From an uncultured Enterobacterales bacterium (GTDB lineage: Bacteria; Pseudomonadota; Gammaproteobacteria; Enterobacterales; Psychrobiaceae), in the NCBI GenBank assembly GCA_937981905.1, contig CALJMY010000166.1, positions 1 to 41,326 of the forward strand: a stretch of 41,326 nt of DNA, given 5' to 3'. The notes under the pieces were generated by a model, which saw only the letters and a program-made list of their open reading frames with translations, was not told the origin of the DNA and did no database searches. The translations under genes and the position numbers were made by a program. Shown here piece after piece: positions 28,942 to 38,901 of this stretch (position 1 is its first letter; every line of letters begins with the position of its first letter).

Positions 28942-31227
28942 ATGCGCAACAACATACCAGTAACTGATTGTCGTATTTCATTGAAACCAGGTGAAGACTT
29001 AGTTACTAAAACCGATTTACAGGGACGGATCACATACGTCAACCCTGCTTTCATTGAAGTTAGCGGTTTCTCAGAGAAAGAACTCGTAGGTGAAAATCAC
29101 AATGTTGTTCGCCATCCAGATATGCCAGAAGCAGTCTTTAAAGATCTATGGCAGACATTAGCGCTTGGTCGTCCGTGGGTTGGAGTGATTAAAAATCGAT
29201 GTAAAAATGGAGACTATTATTGGGTGACGGCTAATGTCACGCCATTAATGAAAAATGGTCGTTTGGCTGAGTATATGTCAGTAAGGTCTAATCCTTCTGA
29301 AAAACAAGTAGAAATGACAGAACTATTGTATGAAAAGCTCAAATCTGAAGAAGTTGTATTACCCGGTCCAAATAGTATTTTATCAAATAATTACCAAGCA
29401 CAAATTAACAAATGGTTAATGAGTAGTGTTGTAGTCTCTGTCGTTATTGGCGTGCCTTTATGTTTTTCAGCGATACCAGCGTTAGATGTACTTGGCCCGG
29501 TAGCTGGTTTTGGAGTCTTAGCATTTGGTGTTAATCGTGTCGTAAAACGTACTATTTTATCTGGGATTAATAATTCTATTAATGAATTACAGAAAATTAC
29601 AGAAGGAGACTATACCCGAGATATTTCTGTAACTGAAGAAGGTGAGTCTGGTAAATTACTTCGCATGGTTAAGTCTATTCAAATCAAATTAGGTTTTGAA
29701 GTCAATGACGCAAAACAAATAGCACAACGCTCAGAACGTATTAAAGTGGCGTTAGACAACGTTACCTCTTGTGTGATGATGGCAGACAATAATGGCAATA
29801 TTATTTACGTCAATAATGCCATTAATAAGATGTTACTAGACGCTGAAAGCGACATTAAACAAGACCTACCTGAATTTAGTGTGAAGCAATTAATAGGAAT
29901 GAAAATTGAATCTTTTTATAAAGATTTAACTGACCAACCAGATTTAATTGAATCATTGAAACATCCTTTTAATACACAATTAGTGATTGGGCCAAGGTCT
30001 TTTAATGTATCTGCTGCGCCCGTTATCGACGAATCTAATAATAGATTAGGGGTTGTTTTAGAATGGAGCGATGTTACTCAGCAATTAGCTGCAGAAGCTG
30101 ATGTTGAAAAACTAATTCAAAATGCAGCCGTTGGTATCTTAAATTCACGCCTTAACGCTAAAGAATATAGCGGCTTTACTGGTAATGTGGCTCGCGGCAT
30201 GAACGAAATGCTTGATTCAATTGTTACTCCCATTGAAGAAGTTAAACGTGTCGTATCGGATTTAGCTAATGGAAAATTAAGCTCTAGAATGGAAGGCCAT
30301 TTTAAAGGCACATTCAACGACTTAGATAATTCATTGCAAATAGCCATGAAAAAACTTGAAGAAACGGTAGGTGAAATACGCACCAACAGTGGAACAATTG
30401 CTTCTGGTGCTGAAGAAATATCTAAAGGTAATAATACATTAAGTACTCGAACTGAATCACAAGCAGCCAGCCTTGAGGAAACTGCCGCAAGTATGGAAGA
30501 AATGACAGCCACTGTTAAACAAAACGCTGACAATGCTTCACAAGCTAATTTACTCGCTGAAAATGCAAAAATACTCGCTGAAAATGGCGGCATCATTTCA
30601 GAAAAAGTTGTACGTTCGATGAGTGAAATAAGCCGTTCGAGCAAAAAAATTGCTGAAATCATTAGTGTTATTGATGAGATAGCATTTCAAACAAATTTAT
30701 TAGCACTTAACGCCGCTGTTGAGGCAGCACGTGCCGGTGATCAAGGACGCGGTTTTGCCGTTGTTGCAGCCGAGGTAAGAAATTTAGCTCAGCGAAGTGC
30801 TAGTTCAGCCAAAGAAATTAAAGGCTTGATTAGTGACAGTGTCGACAAAGTTGACGAAGGTGGTCGTTTTGTTGATGAATCAGGTAAAGCATTAACCGAA
30901 ATAGTAACAGCCATTCATGAAGTATCTAGTATTGTAAATAAAATTTCGTTAGCTAGTACTGAGCAATCAATAGGTATTAATCAAGTTAATGTTGCGATTA
31001 CCAATATGGATAAAGGCACACAACAAAATGCTGAATTGGTTGAAGAAGTGGCTGCCGCATCAGAAAGTATGGAAGAGCAAGCGGTTCAATTAAGACAACT
31101 AATGCGCTTCTTTTCAACTGACAACAATGACATTCACAATCAATCGACTAACTCGCCACAAGCGAATAAAAATCTCAAAAACAATCAAGAAAATACCACT
31201 CATGATACTCACTGGGAAGAGTTCTAA
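28942..31227 (+). CDS. Aer-like PAS methyl-accepting receptor with C-terminal pentapeptide
   Basis: A 761-residue chemoreceptor. Residues 16-118 are a PAS domain very like E. coli Aer ([29 protein letters not shown]), so FAD and redox or oxygen sensing are probable. Two hydrophobic helices follow at about 150-195 with almost no periplasmic part, then a HAMP region, a second PAS at about 265-390, another HAMP-like stretch and a signalling hairpin whose tip reads [23 protein letters not shown]. The last residues are THWEEF, an xWxxF tether for CheR/CheB. Unlike E. coli Aer, it therefore appears set up for methylation-based adaptation. AGGAG precedes the ATG. Confidence 0.92.
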   Translation: MRNNIPVTDCRISLKPGEDLVTKTDLQGRITYVNPAFIEVSGFSEKELVGENHNVVRHPDMPEAVFKDLWQTLALGRPWVGVIKNRCKNGDYYWVTANVTPLMKNGRLAEYMSVRSNPSEKQVEMTELLYEKLKSEEVVLPGPNSILSNNYQAQINKWLMSSVVVSVVIGVPLCFSAIPALDVLGPVAGFGVLAFGVNRVVKRTILSGINNSINELQKITEGDYTRDISVTEEGESGKLLRMVKSIQIKLGFEVNDAKQIAQRSERIKVALDNVTSCVMMADNNGNIIYVNNAINKMLLDAESDIKQDLPEFSVKQLIGMKIESFYKDLTDQPDLIESLKHPFNTQLVIGPRSFNVSAAPVIDESNNRLGVVLEWSDVTQQLAAEADVEKLIQNAAVGILNSRLNAKEYSGFTGNVARGMNEMLDSIVTPIEEVKRVVSDLANGKLSSRMEGHFKGTFNDLDNSLQIAMKKLEETVGEIRTNSGTIASGAEEISKGNNTLSTRTESQAASLEETAASMEEMTATVKQNADNASQANLLAENAKILAENGGIISEKVVRSMSEISRSSKKIAEIISVIDEIAFQTNLLALNAAVEAARAGDQGRGFAVVAAEVRNLAQRSASSAKEIKGLISDSVDKVDEGGRFVDESGKALTEIVTAIHEVSSIVNKISLASTEQSIGINQVNVAITNMDKGTQQNAELVEEVAAASESMEEQAVQLRQLMRFFSTDNNDIHNQSTNSPQANKNLKNNQENTTHDTHWEEF

Positions 31228-31236
31228 GGCACTATC

Positions 31237-32106
31237 ATGAGTCAAGACAAGCGAGCTTCAGAACAACTTAAACTAACGATTGAAAGTTATCATCGAGAGT
31301 TCGTTTACAATGATCACGATTTTGAACAAGTGAAGACACGAATTTATAATTATGCAGGTATAGATTTAGCTGATCATAAAAAAGACCTTGTTTACAACAG
31401 ATTGATAAAGCGCGTTAGAGACTTAGCGCTAAATTCTTTTGATGAGTATTTAACAGTACTTGATAATTCGTCAGAAGAAATTGCGTACTTTATAAATGCC
31501 ATGACGACGAATCTAACGTCGTTTTATAGAGAACCTCATCATTTTGAATTTTTAAGTGAGACATATATACCATCGCTTTTTCAACAAGGGCAACGCAGCT
31601 TACGAATATGGTCTTCAGCTTGTTCCGTAGGAGAAGAAGCTTACAGTATTGCTATTAGCTTATTAGAAGCAAATATCGATATTAATGAATGGGATATAAA
31701 AATATTAGCGACAGACATTAATACTGATGTTTTAAAGACCGCTAAAACAGGTATCTATTCATTAGAACGTATTGAGAACTTGAGTTTAATCCGTAAAAAA
31801 CTTGGCTTTATGCGCGGTAAAAATGAAAATATTAATAAGGTAATAGTTAAAGAAAATTTGAAAAAACTCATCGACTTTCAACACTCTAATCTTATTGATA
31901 TATGGAATATTGACGAGCCGTTAGATGTTATTTTTTGCCGAAACGTCATGATCTATTTTGACAAAGAAACGCAACACACTTTATTAGATCGAATGGCTAA
32001 ATTATTAAAACCAGGCGGTATTTTATTTATTGGACATTCAGAATCACCGACACAGGCAATGAAATATTTTAAATCCTTAGGTCGTACGACGTATCAAAAA
32101 CTATAA
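31237..32106 (+). CDS. cheR: CheR, receptor methyltransferase
   Basis: A 289-residue SAM-dependent enzyme that methylates receptor glutamates. An N-terminal helical domain (to about residue 90) is followed by the Rossmann domain with RIWSSACSVGEEAYSIAI (SAM loop) and VIFCRNVMIYFD. It starts 9 nt after the receptor whose C-terminal xWxxF tail it is expected to bind. Confidence 0.96.
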   Translation: MSQDKRASEQLKLTIESYHREFVYNDHDFEQVKTRIYNYAGIDLADHKKDLVYNRLIKRVRDLALNSFDEYLTVLDNSSEEIAYFINAMTTNLTSFYREPHHFEFLSETYIPSLFQQGQRSLRIWSSACSVGEEAYSIAISLLEANIDINEWDIKILATDINTDVLKTAKTGIYSLERIENLSLIRKKLGFMRGKNENINKVIVKENLKKLIDFQHSNLIDIWNIDEPLDVIFCRNVMIYFDKETQHTLLDRMAKLLKPGGILFIGHSESPTQAMKYFKSLGRTTYQKL

Positions 32107-32173
32107 ATTTTGTTCATGAACTTAATGCGTAATGCTAAGAAATAAAGATGTTAATTACTATGACAAGGAAGAT

Positions 32174-33232
32174 ATGACGTTAATCAAAGTACTCATTGTT
32201 GATGACTCAAAATTAATTCGTGATATTTTAAGTGAAATAATAACCAGTTTCTCTGACCTTACCGTCGTAGGAACAGCTAAGGATGCTTATGAAGCTCGTT
32301 CACTCATTAAAGAATTTTCTCCTGATGTCATAACACTTGATGTAGAAATGCCAAAAATGGATGGTATTACTTTTTTGAAAAATTTGATGAGGTTAAGGCC
32401 AATGCCAGTCATTATGTTATCAACATTGACATCTCAAGGAGAAAAAACAACGTTAGAGGCACTTGAACAAGGCGCTATTGATTTTATCTCAAAGCCGCGT
32501 TCTAGAGATTTATTGGACGATTTATCTGAATTTAGCGAATTATTACATCAAAAAATAAAACTCGCCGCAATGATTCAACTGCCAATGAAACCTATTATAA
32601 GCAATAGTAATGTTGAGTTATTTAACTCGAGTGAATTAGATCTAACTCATCAAATTCTTGCGTTAGGCGCATCGACTGGCGGGACGGCAGCATTAAAGGA
32701 TATTTTGTGTTCATTCCCCATTAATTCACCACCAATTGTGATTACGCAGCATATTCCAGCAAGCTTTAGTCAGCGATTTGCAAAGCGTTTAAATACACAT
32801 TGTGAACTAAGAGTACATGAAGCAAAAGAAGGGCAAGTATTAAAACCGGGCAATGTATATATAGCGCCCGGAGGGTTTCACTTAACTATTATTTATCTGA
32901 ACAGTCAATATGTGTGTCAATTATCAGATGAATTAGCCCATAACGGCCACAAACCATCGGTTGATATAATGTTTGATTCTTTAAATAAATTATCAAAAGC
33001 TAATGTTCACGCAGGGTTATTAACAGGAATGGGTAACGATGGTGCTAATGGACTATTAGCATTAAAACACAATGGCCATTACACGATAGTTCAAGATGAA
33101 CAATCGAGTTTAATTTGGGGAATGCCGGGTTCTGCTTACAAGCTTGGTGCACATGTAGACGATGTGCCATTGAATAAAATAGCTAAAAAATTACTTAATA
33201 ATATTAGCAAAACAGCTCATCAAATAAAATAA
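32174..33232 (+). CDS. cheB: CheB, receptor methylesterase/deamidase response regulator
   Basis: A 352-residue protein with an N-terminal receiver (VLIVDDSKLIRD; acceptor Asp in VITLDVEMP; Lys in FISKPR) and a C-terminal esterase. The catalytic triad is seen as LGASTGG (Ser), TQHIPASFSQRFA (His) and TGMGNDGANG (Asp). The frame is open from 32132, but the ATG at 32174 has a strong AAGGAAG site five bases before it and gives a normal N terminus, so it was chosen. Confidence 0.95.
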   Translation: MTLIKVLIVDDSKLIRDILSEIITSFSDLTVVGTAKDAYEARSLIKEFSPDVITLDVEMPKMDGITFLKNLMRLRPMPVIMLSTLTSQGEKTTLEALEQGAIDFISKPRSRDLLDDLSEFSELLHQKIKLAAMIQLPMKPIISNSNVELFNSSELDLTHQILALGASTGGTAALKDILCSFPINSPPIVITQHIPASFSQRFAKRLNTHCELRVHEAKEGQVLKPGNVYIAPGGFHLTIIYLNSQYVCQLSDELAHNGHKPSVDIMFDSLNKLSKANVHAGLLTGMGNDGANGLLALKHNGHYTIVQDEQSSLIWGMPGSAYKLGAHVDDVPLNKIAKKLLNNISKTAHQIK

Positions 33233-33241
33233 GGACGTTAT

Positions 33242-34012
33242 ATGAACCAATTACATAAATGGTATTTCTCAGCTCAAATGTCGCTTTTATTCCTCATTAT
33301 GTCGGCGGCTTACCTTCATTGGCCTGTCGCTATTATTATCACTAGCTGTACCACTTTAATTGTTATTTCTATTACTGGCTATATCACTAAGAACAGTGAT
33401 ACTTTTGAAACTAGTGTTCAGGGAAATTACACTCATATCAATAAAAAGCATAAAAACGCGGTTAAAGAACCTAATAAAGAGTCTAATAACGAGATGGAAA
33501 AATCATTATCTGACATGTTTTTTACGTTAGAAAAAACATTCAATAATGAACGTTCCATTATTAATAATGAAATAAATAGAACAAAAAAATTATTAAATGA
33601 AGCCGTAATTGGGATGAACGAATCGTTTTATAAAATCAAAAAAATTAATGATAAGCAATCTAGTATTTTATTTAATTTAGTGCAGGGCACTAGCGATTCG
33701 GTAGAAGAAAACCTTAACAATTTATCTGAAATGAGTAATGAAATGGACAATGCGGTATACCATATTGTTATGTCATTGCAGTTTGAAGATATTACATCGC
33801 AAGCATTAGACTCTATATCTGCTAATATCGATCAGTTTGATATCATTAGCCAGAAAATCAATAGTGCGAGTTATAGTGATGAATCGATGTTGTCTAAATT
33901 TAATAAAATTAAAGATATTTGTGAATTAGTTAATGAAAAAACTAACAATATTAATCAGCAACGAACGGTGTCGCAAATGTCGATGAAAGAAGGTGAAATA
34001 GAGTTATTTTAA
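33242..34012 (+). CDS. Membrane-anchored CheZ-like protein (candidate CheY-P phosphatase)
   Basis: A 256-residue protein placed 9 nt after cheB, where no known che gene is expected. Two hydrophobic helices at about residues 13-47 anchor it in the membrane. Residues 85-205 are predicted coiled helices and hold MSLQFEDITSQAL, which matches the CheZ active-site helix DFQDLTGQ: Asp183 and Gln187 stand for the catalytic Asp143 and Gln147 of E. coli CheZ. After a polar linker the chain ends GEIELF, acidic and hydrophobic like the CheY-tether tail of CheZ. Phosphatase activity is inferred from these signatures. It could instead be an inert structural partner. Confidence 0.6.
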   Translation: MNQLHKWYFSAQMSLLFLIMSAAYLHWPVAIIITSCTTLIVISITGYITKNSDTFETSVQGNYTHINKKHKNAVKEPNKESNNEMEKSLSDMFFTLEKTFNNERSIINNEINRTKKLLNEAVIGMNESFYKIKKINDKQSSILFNLVQGTSDSVEENLNNLSEMSNEMDNAVYHIVMSLQFEDITSQALDSISANIDQFDIISQKINSASYSDESMLSKFNKIKDICELVNEKTNNINQQRTVSQMSMKEGEIELF

Positions 34013-34030
34013 GTATTAATACATTAACCG

Positions 34031-34078
34031 ATAGCACTACCTATAAATAGAACTACCTATCAATAGCGCTACTTTATA
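34031..34078. repeat. Three 16-bp imperfect tandem repeats
   Basis: Units ATAGCACTACCTATAA, ATAGAACTACCTATCA and ATAGCGCTACTTTATA follow each other without gaps between two convergent genes. The first two differ at only two positions. No function is known; the array fills nearly the whole gap. Confidence 0.8.
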
Positions 34079-34081
34079 AGG

Positions 34082-34588
34082 TTATATCGCTTGAGTAATT
34101 AGCTCAATGTGTTGTTCACTGAGCAACTTATTAACATCTAATAATAAGACTAATCGTTGATCTACCTCAACCAGTCCATTTATATATTCACTATCTATAA
34201 AGCCACCAATGGTCGGTTTTTCTCTCAAATTCTCTTCATCAATAGCATGTGTATCTGATACTGAATCAACCACAATACCAATAATATTAGTAACGCCATT
34301 TTTATGTATATTAAGTAATATGACGACTGTCGTTGGGCCATAATTAAGAGGCGCTAAGGAGAAACGAATACGTAAATCTATAATGGGAATAATACGACCA
34401 CGTAAATTTAAAACACCCTTAACATAATCGGGAACACCGGGAATAGTGGTTGCGTTTGACCATCCTCGGATTTCATTCACTGTTAGAATATCAACACCAA
34501 ATTCTTCATTATTTAATGAAAAAGTCAGAATTTGTTTAGTGTCAGATATTGTCCATGTATCTTGTGAACTATCTATTTGCGATTGCAT
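34082..34588 (-). CDS. cheW: CheW, coupling protein (second copy)
   Basis: A 168-residue CheW domain with the same strands as the first copy: ILTFSLNNEEFGVDILTVNEIRGW, NLRGRIIPIIDLRIRFSL and IVVDSVSDTHAI. It is the only minus-strand gene within the chemotaxis locus and probably has its own promoter in the 34589-34700 gap. It may couple another set of receptors to CheA. Confidence 0.93.
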   Translation of the reverse strand: MQSQIDSSQDTWTISDTKQILTFSLNNEEFGVDILTVNEIRGWSNATTIPGVPDYVKGVLNLRGRIIPIIDLRIRFSLAPLNYGPTTVVILLNIHKNGVTNIIGIVVDSVSDTHAIDEENLREKPTIGGFIDSEYINGLVEVDQRLVLLLDVNKLLSEQHIELITQAI

Positions 34589-34724
34589 AATTTCTTCCCT
34601 GTAAATTCATAATCTATTGAATCATAAAAATAGGATAAATCTCAATATTTAGTATTGTTTTTATTAAATAAACCTGTCTATTATATTAATTAATAAGTTA
34701 ATGTTCATCTACAAGGATAGAGAT

Positions 34725-35717
34725 ATGGCGGAGATAAAGTCAGTTTTAATCGTGGACGATAGTCGATTAACACGAATGATCATTATCAAAATAATAAAAA
34801 CGTATTTTGAAAACTGGACTATTACTGAAGCCGCTAATATTTCACAAGCGTTAGAGGGCGCACAAAACACAACATTTGACTTCATTTCATTAGATCATAA
34901 TATGCCAGATGGTACAGGTTATGACATTCTCCCTACACTCAAAAAATTACAACCTTCTGCTCATATAGGTATTTTTACCGCTAATATGCAAACGGTAGTC
35001 AAACAACGCTTTGAAAAACTCGGTGCTACTTTTTATGGTAAGCCTATTAACGAAGCAATGATCCTCAATTTTCTTAACCAAGAACAAACAAACAATCCAT
35101 CGACCATTTTTACTCAAGAACATTGCGATACATTAAGTGAGTTATTCAATATTGGTATGGGCCGAGCAGCAGTATCATTAAGCGAAATGGTTGATGCTGA
35201 AGTTGAGCTAACTATTCCATCATTACAAGCCGTCGATTTTAATGCAGCGCTGTCCATTTTAAACAATTTATCGCCCGGAAGTGTAAATGCTGTTGAACAA
35301 TGTTTTCATGGAAAATTCTCTGGTAATGCTTTTCTACTTTTCAACAACGAATCAAGCTTAGCGCTTATTCATAGTATTTTGGGGGAAGAAGGTTGGAGCA
35401 ATGAATTAGGCGAAATGGAACAAGAAGCGCTAAAAGAAATTTCTAATATTATTCTCAACACGTGTTTTGGTTGTATTTCTGATGTTTTAGAGTGTGAACT
35501 CGAAAGTAGCATTCCCGACCTTATTACAGGAAATATCAATGATGTATTTGATATTGAACGAATGAACGTTGGCACAGATCCACTTGTGCTCACACTATCT
35601 ATGACATTTAGTTTACCGAGTAAAGAAATTAGAGGGCAGGTAAGTTTAATTATGACAAGTGAATCGATTAAGCGGTTAATCAATGAACTTGAACGCTTCA
35701 CCAAACAAAGTATTTAA
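34725..35717 (+). CDS. Receiver-CheC fusion (response regulator with CheY-P phosphatase domain)
   Basis: A 330-residue two-domain protein. The receiver (about residues 1-120) has VDDSRL, the acceptor Asp in FISLDHNMPDG, Thr in IFTAN and Lys in FYGKPI. The CheC-type domain carries both phosphatase signatures: DTLSELFN (D-x3-E-x2-N) and EALKEISN (E-x3-E-x2-N). Both active sites look intact, so CheY-P hydrolysis is likely and may be governed by phosphorylation of its own receiver. The ATG at 34725 with AAGGA upstream is preferred over 34701. The c-di-GMP enzyme follows 18 nt later. Confidence 0.87.
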   Translation: MAEIKSVLIVDDSRLTRMIIIKIIKTYFENWTITEAANISQALEGAQNTTFDFISLDHNMPDGTGYDILPTLKKLQPSAHIGIFTANMQTVVKQRFEKLGATFYGKPINEAMILNFLNQEQTNNPSTIFTQEHCDTLSELFNIGMGRAAVSLSEMVDAEVELTIPSLQAVDFNAALSILNNLSPGSVNAVEQCFHGKFSGNAFLLFNNESSLALIHSILGEEGWSNELGEMEQEALKEISNIILNTCFGCISDVLECELESSIPDLITGNINDVFDIERMNVGTDPLVLTLSMTFSLPSKEIRGQVSLIMTSESIKRLINELERFTKQSI

Positions 35718-35735
35718 ATAAAGGATTATTAATAC

Positions 35736-37823
35736 ATGCAAAACTTCTTGTCAGACATCGTATTTGATAACACAGATTGTGGATTACTCGTCACCGATTA
35801 TACAGGGACAATTATTGGCATAAATCAATGGTTTTTGAGCCATAGCCGTTTACACAAAGCCGACTTAATTTCTAAATCCATTTTTGATTGTTTTGCTTTT
35901 AGTAATACCCAACCTATAGAAAGAACACTAGAACATGCTACAAAATATGGCATGTCATCATTTTTATCAAGCGCGTTACATCCCAAACTTTTCCCTCTAT
36001 ACACACGTATTAACCGTTCCAGTGTCTATATGGCGCAATCATGCTATGTAAAATCAATTACATTCAAAGGCGAAAGGTATGCACTGTTTCAAATACAAGA
36101 TGTGACAGACTCAACCAATAGAGAACATTTATTACATGATCGTTCAAAAGAATTATCCATCTTTTCATTAGCGGTTAACCACAGCCCTAATGCCGTTGTC
36201 ATCATAGATTCTGAAGGGATAGTTGAATATATAAACCCCAAATATTCTGAAATATCAAACTATGAATCTGACGACTGCATCGGGCACTCCTATTTTAGCT
36301 TAGGTTATTGTAAAGAAAATCATAAAAATTTAGAGTCTGATATTTGGAGTGCCTTAGCACAATTTAATGTATGGACAGGAGAGCGCTGTAGCTTAACCAA
36401 AGAAGGAGATATTTATTGGATAAAAGAACATATTTATCCAATATTCGATAGCGAGAATCAAATTAGTCATTATGTAGCCATGCAAGATGATGTCACAAAA
36501 TTTAGAAGTATTACTCAAAAAATTGATTACCAAGCTAGTCACGATTCATTAACTGGACTTATTAATAGACAAGAATTTGAAGCGATATTACGAAGCGTAG
36601 TAGATGAAAAAATACAAGAAACAGACATTCATACCTTATGTTTTGTAGACATCGATCAGTTTAAAATTATTAATGAGACTTGTGGTCATATCGCCGGTGA
36701 TGAATTACTCAGACAAATATCACAACGGCTTAACCAACAGTTTAATCACGGTGAACTGGTCGCTAGATTAGGCGGAGATGAATTTGCAATATTACTTTAT
36801 GGACATAACTTGTCTGAAGGAATATCAGTGTGTGAAAAATTAATTAACCTCACAGAGTGCTTTAAATTTCGTAGGAATGAAGACGTTTTTAACATAAGTA
36901 TTAGCATTGGTATTGCTGAAATAGACCAGTCATCGAACAGTTACGTAGAAGTCTTAAAACAAGCTGATATAGCATGCTATGCAGCAAAAAATGCAGGAAG
37001 AAATCGTTATCATGTTTATAAAGAAAACGATAAGGCATTAGCACAACGTAAAGACGATACCTACTGGGCGACAAAGATTAATGAAGCGCTCGAATTCAAC
37101 CGTTTCGTACTTTATGCACAACCAATAGTGCCATTGAATAAACGTCATAAAATAAGTTATGAAGTATTAATTAGAATGAAAGACGAAGAAGGAAAAATCA
37201 TTCCACCAGGAATGTTTTTACCTACCGCAGAGCGATTTCATTTGTCATATTACATTGACCAGTGGGTGATAGATAATACGCTAGCGTGGATGAATCATCA
37301 TGTCGATGACATCGAACATATCGACCACATATCGATTAATCTTTCTGGCTTATCATTAAGCAATGAAATCTTACTAGAACACATTATTAACGCCGTTAAA
37401 AATAGTAAAGTTGAAGCGTCTAAAATCTCATTTGAAATAACTGAAACCGCTGCCATTGCAAACTTAACGCATGCTCAGTTCTTTATTAGTGCGCTAAATT
37501 CATGTGGCTGCAAATTTTCGCTTGATGATTTTGGTAGTGGATTGTCATCGTTTGCTTATTTGAAAAACTTACAAGTAGATATATTAAAAATTGACGGAAT
37601 GTTTGTTAAAGACATGTTGGACGACCCTATTGACGAAGCAATGGTGAAATCGATTAATGATGTTGGTCATGTAATGGGTATGGAAACCGTTGCGGAATTT
37701 GTTGAAAACGATGATATACGCAAAAAATTAGAAGAAATGGGTATAGACCATGGTCAAGGTTATGGCCTAGGAAAGCCTGCACCTATTAATAACATATTAA
37801 AAGAGAGTGTGATGGGCGTATAA
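35736..37823 (+). CDS. PAS-GGDEF-EAL protein (c-di-GMP synthase/hydrolase)
   Basis: A 695-residue cytoplasmic protein. Two PAS-like regions lie at about residues 10-125 and 145-260 (SLAVNHSPNAVVIIDSEGIVEYIN). The cyclase domain starts near 270 (DSLTGLINR) and has an intact RLGGDEF. The allosteric RxxD site is absent (the place reads NHGE). The EAL domain has YEVLIRM, INLSGLSLS, FEITETAAI and DDFGSGLSSFAYLK with VDILKIDG, so hydrolysis looks competent; EVL replaces EAL at the signature. It is probably co-transcribed with the receiver-CheC gene and links the chemotaxis relay to c-di-GMP. Confidence 0.92.
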   Translation: MQNFLSDIVFDNTDCGLLVTDYTGTIIGINQWFLSHSRLHKADLISKSIFDCFAFSNTQPIERTLEHATKYGMSSFLSSALHPKLFPLYTRINRSSVYMAQSCYVKSITFKGERYALFQIQDVTDSTNREHLLHDRSKELSIFSLAVNHSPNAVVIIDSEGIVEYINPKYSEISNYESDDCIGHSYFSLGYCKENHKNLESDIWSALAQFNVWTGERCSLTKEGDIYWIKEHIYPIFDSENQISHYVAMQDDVTKFRSITQKIDYQASHDSLTGLINRQEFEAILRSVVDEKIQETDIHTLCFVDIDQFKIINETCGHIAGDELLRQISQRLNQQFNHGELVARLGGDEFAILLYGHNLSEGISVCEKLINLTECFKFRRNEDVFNISISIGIAEIDQSSNSYVEVLKQADIACYAAKNAGRNRYHVYKENDKALAQRKDDTYWATKINEALEFNRFVLYAQPIVPLNKRHKISYEVLIRMKDEEGKIIPPGMFLPTAERFHLSYYIDQWVIDNTLAWMNHHVDDIEHIDHISINLSGLSLSNEILLEHIINAVKNSKVEASKISFEITETAAIANLTHAQFFISALNSCGCKFSLDDFGSGLSSFAYLKNLQVDILKIDGMFVKDMLDDPIDEAMVKSINDVGHVMGMETVAEFVENDDIRKKLEEMGIDHGQGYGLGKPAPINNILKESVMGV

Positions 37824-37891
37824 ACAATGAACAAGTAACAGTCTTTAAGTTTCATAACGTTCAACACGTATTACCTCACACTATTTTTTGA

Positions 37892-37947
37892 GCTAATTAC
37901 TTGGGCTAATTAATAGCGGAAGCAATAAATAGTAGAGGCAATAAATG
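37892..37947. repeat. Imperfect short tandem repeats before the rbgA end
   Basis: Units of 13 to 17 bp starting GCTAATTA or GCAATAAAT occur four times in a row in the gap between two convergent genes. The similarity is weaker than in the 34031-34078 array, but the setting is the same. Confidence 0.5.
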
Positions 37948-37974
37948 TTACGAACAAATGTTATTAAGTAGAAA

Positions 37975-38901
37975 TTAACCGCGACGTTTCTTCTTCGGCT
38001 TTTTCTTTTTCACTTTACCTTCAAGGGCTTCTTGCTCAAGTTTTGCATCAACAATTAATTGCTCAGCTATTGCCATCTCTGGTGTTTCTAAACAAATCTT
38101 ACCAATAGTTCCTTGTCTAAACTCATGCAACAAAATCTCACAGGTTTTATGCATATCAACACGGCCACCAGCACGTTTAAAGCCGCGCACATTACCAATA
38201 GCTTCCACTAATTCCCAATCATTCTCAGGCATTTCTTTAATCTTATAACGCGCTTGAATCATGTCAGGATAAGCTTTTAAGAAATACTCAGACGCATAGC
38301 TCGCAATATCTTCATACTCAAACGCCGTATCTTTGATCGCGCCCGTAATCGCTAAACGATAACCACTGTTTTCGTTATGCACTTTTGGCCATAAAACACC
38401 GGGTGTATCACAAAGCACAATACCGTTTTTCAAGTTAATACGTTGCTGACGCTTAGTTACCGCAGGCTCATTACCTGTTTTAGCAATAATACGGCCTGCC
38501 AAAATATTAATAATGGTAGATTTACCTACATTAGGAATCCCCATAATAAGCGCGCGGATATCTTTACCCGGTTGATCACGATGCGGCACCAACTTACGAC
38601 ACAATTCTAAAATTTTAGCCACTTGCGACGGTTCATTCGCCGTAATTGCTAATGATGAAATACCTTGTTGTTGATCAAGATATTCTTGCCACTGCGCAAC
38701 AACAGCGTTGTCGGCTAAATCACATTTGTTAAGTACTTTAATTAACGGCTTACCGTCACGCAATTTACTCGCAAAAGGATTTTCACTTGAATAGGGGATA
38801 CGTGCATCAACCACTTCAATAACAATATCGATTTGCCCCATGACTTCCATCATTTCAAGACGGGCTTTATGCATGTGACCGGGGAACCATTGTATAGACA
38901 T
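37975..38901 (-). CDS. rbgA: RbgA/YlqF, ribosome biogenesis GTPase
   Basis: A 308-residue circularly permuted GTPase that assists late assembly of the 50S subunit. The permuted motif order is seen: G4 LNKCDL (about residue 57) comes before G1 GIPNVGKSTI (about residue 121) and G3 DTPGVLWP. The N terminus WFPGHMHKA is typical. The C terminus is a lysine/arginine tail (KKKKPKKKRRG) suited to rRNA binding. It stands alone on the minus strand. Confidence 0.9.
   Translation of the reverse strand: MSIQWFPGHMHKARLEMMEVMGQIDIVIEVVDARIPYSSENPFASKLRDGKPLIKVLNKCDLADNAVVAQWQEYLDQQQGISSLAITANEPSQVAKILELCRKLVPHRDQPGKDIRALIMGIPNVGKSTIINILAGRIIAKTGNEPAVTKRQQRINLKNGIVLCDTPGVLWPKVHNENSGYRLAITGAIKDTAFEYEDIASYASEYFLKAYPDMIQARYKIKEMPENDWELVEAIGNVRGFKRAGGRVDMHKTCEILLHEFRQGTIGKICLETPEMAIAEQLIVDAKLEQEALEGKVKKKKPKKKRRG

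Noticed and set aside
30117-30662. 181-codon minus-strand frame inside the receptor gene
   Set aside because: It is the antisense shadow of the Ala/Ser/Glu-rich signalling domain of the receptor.
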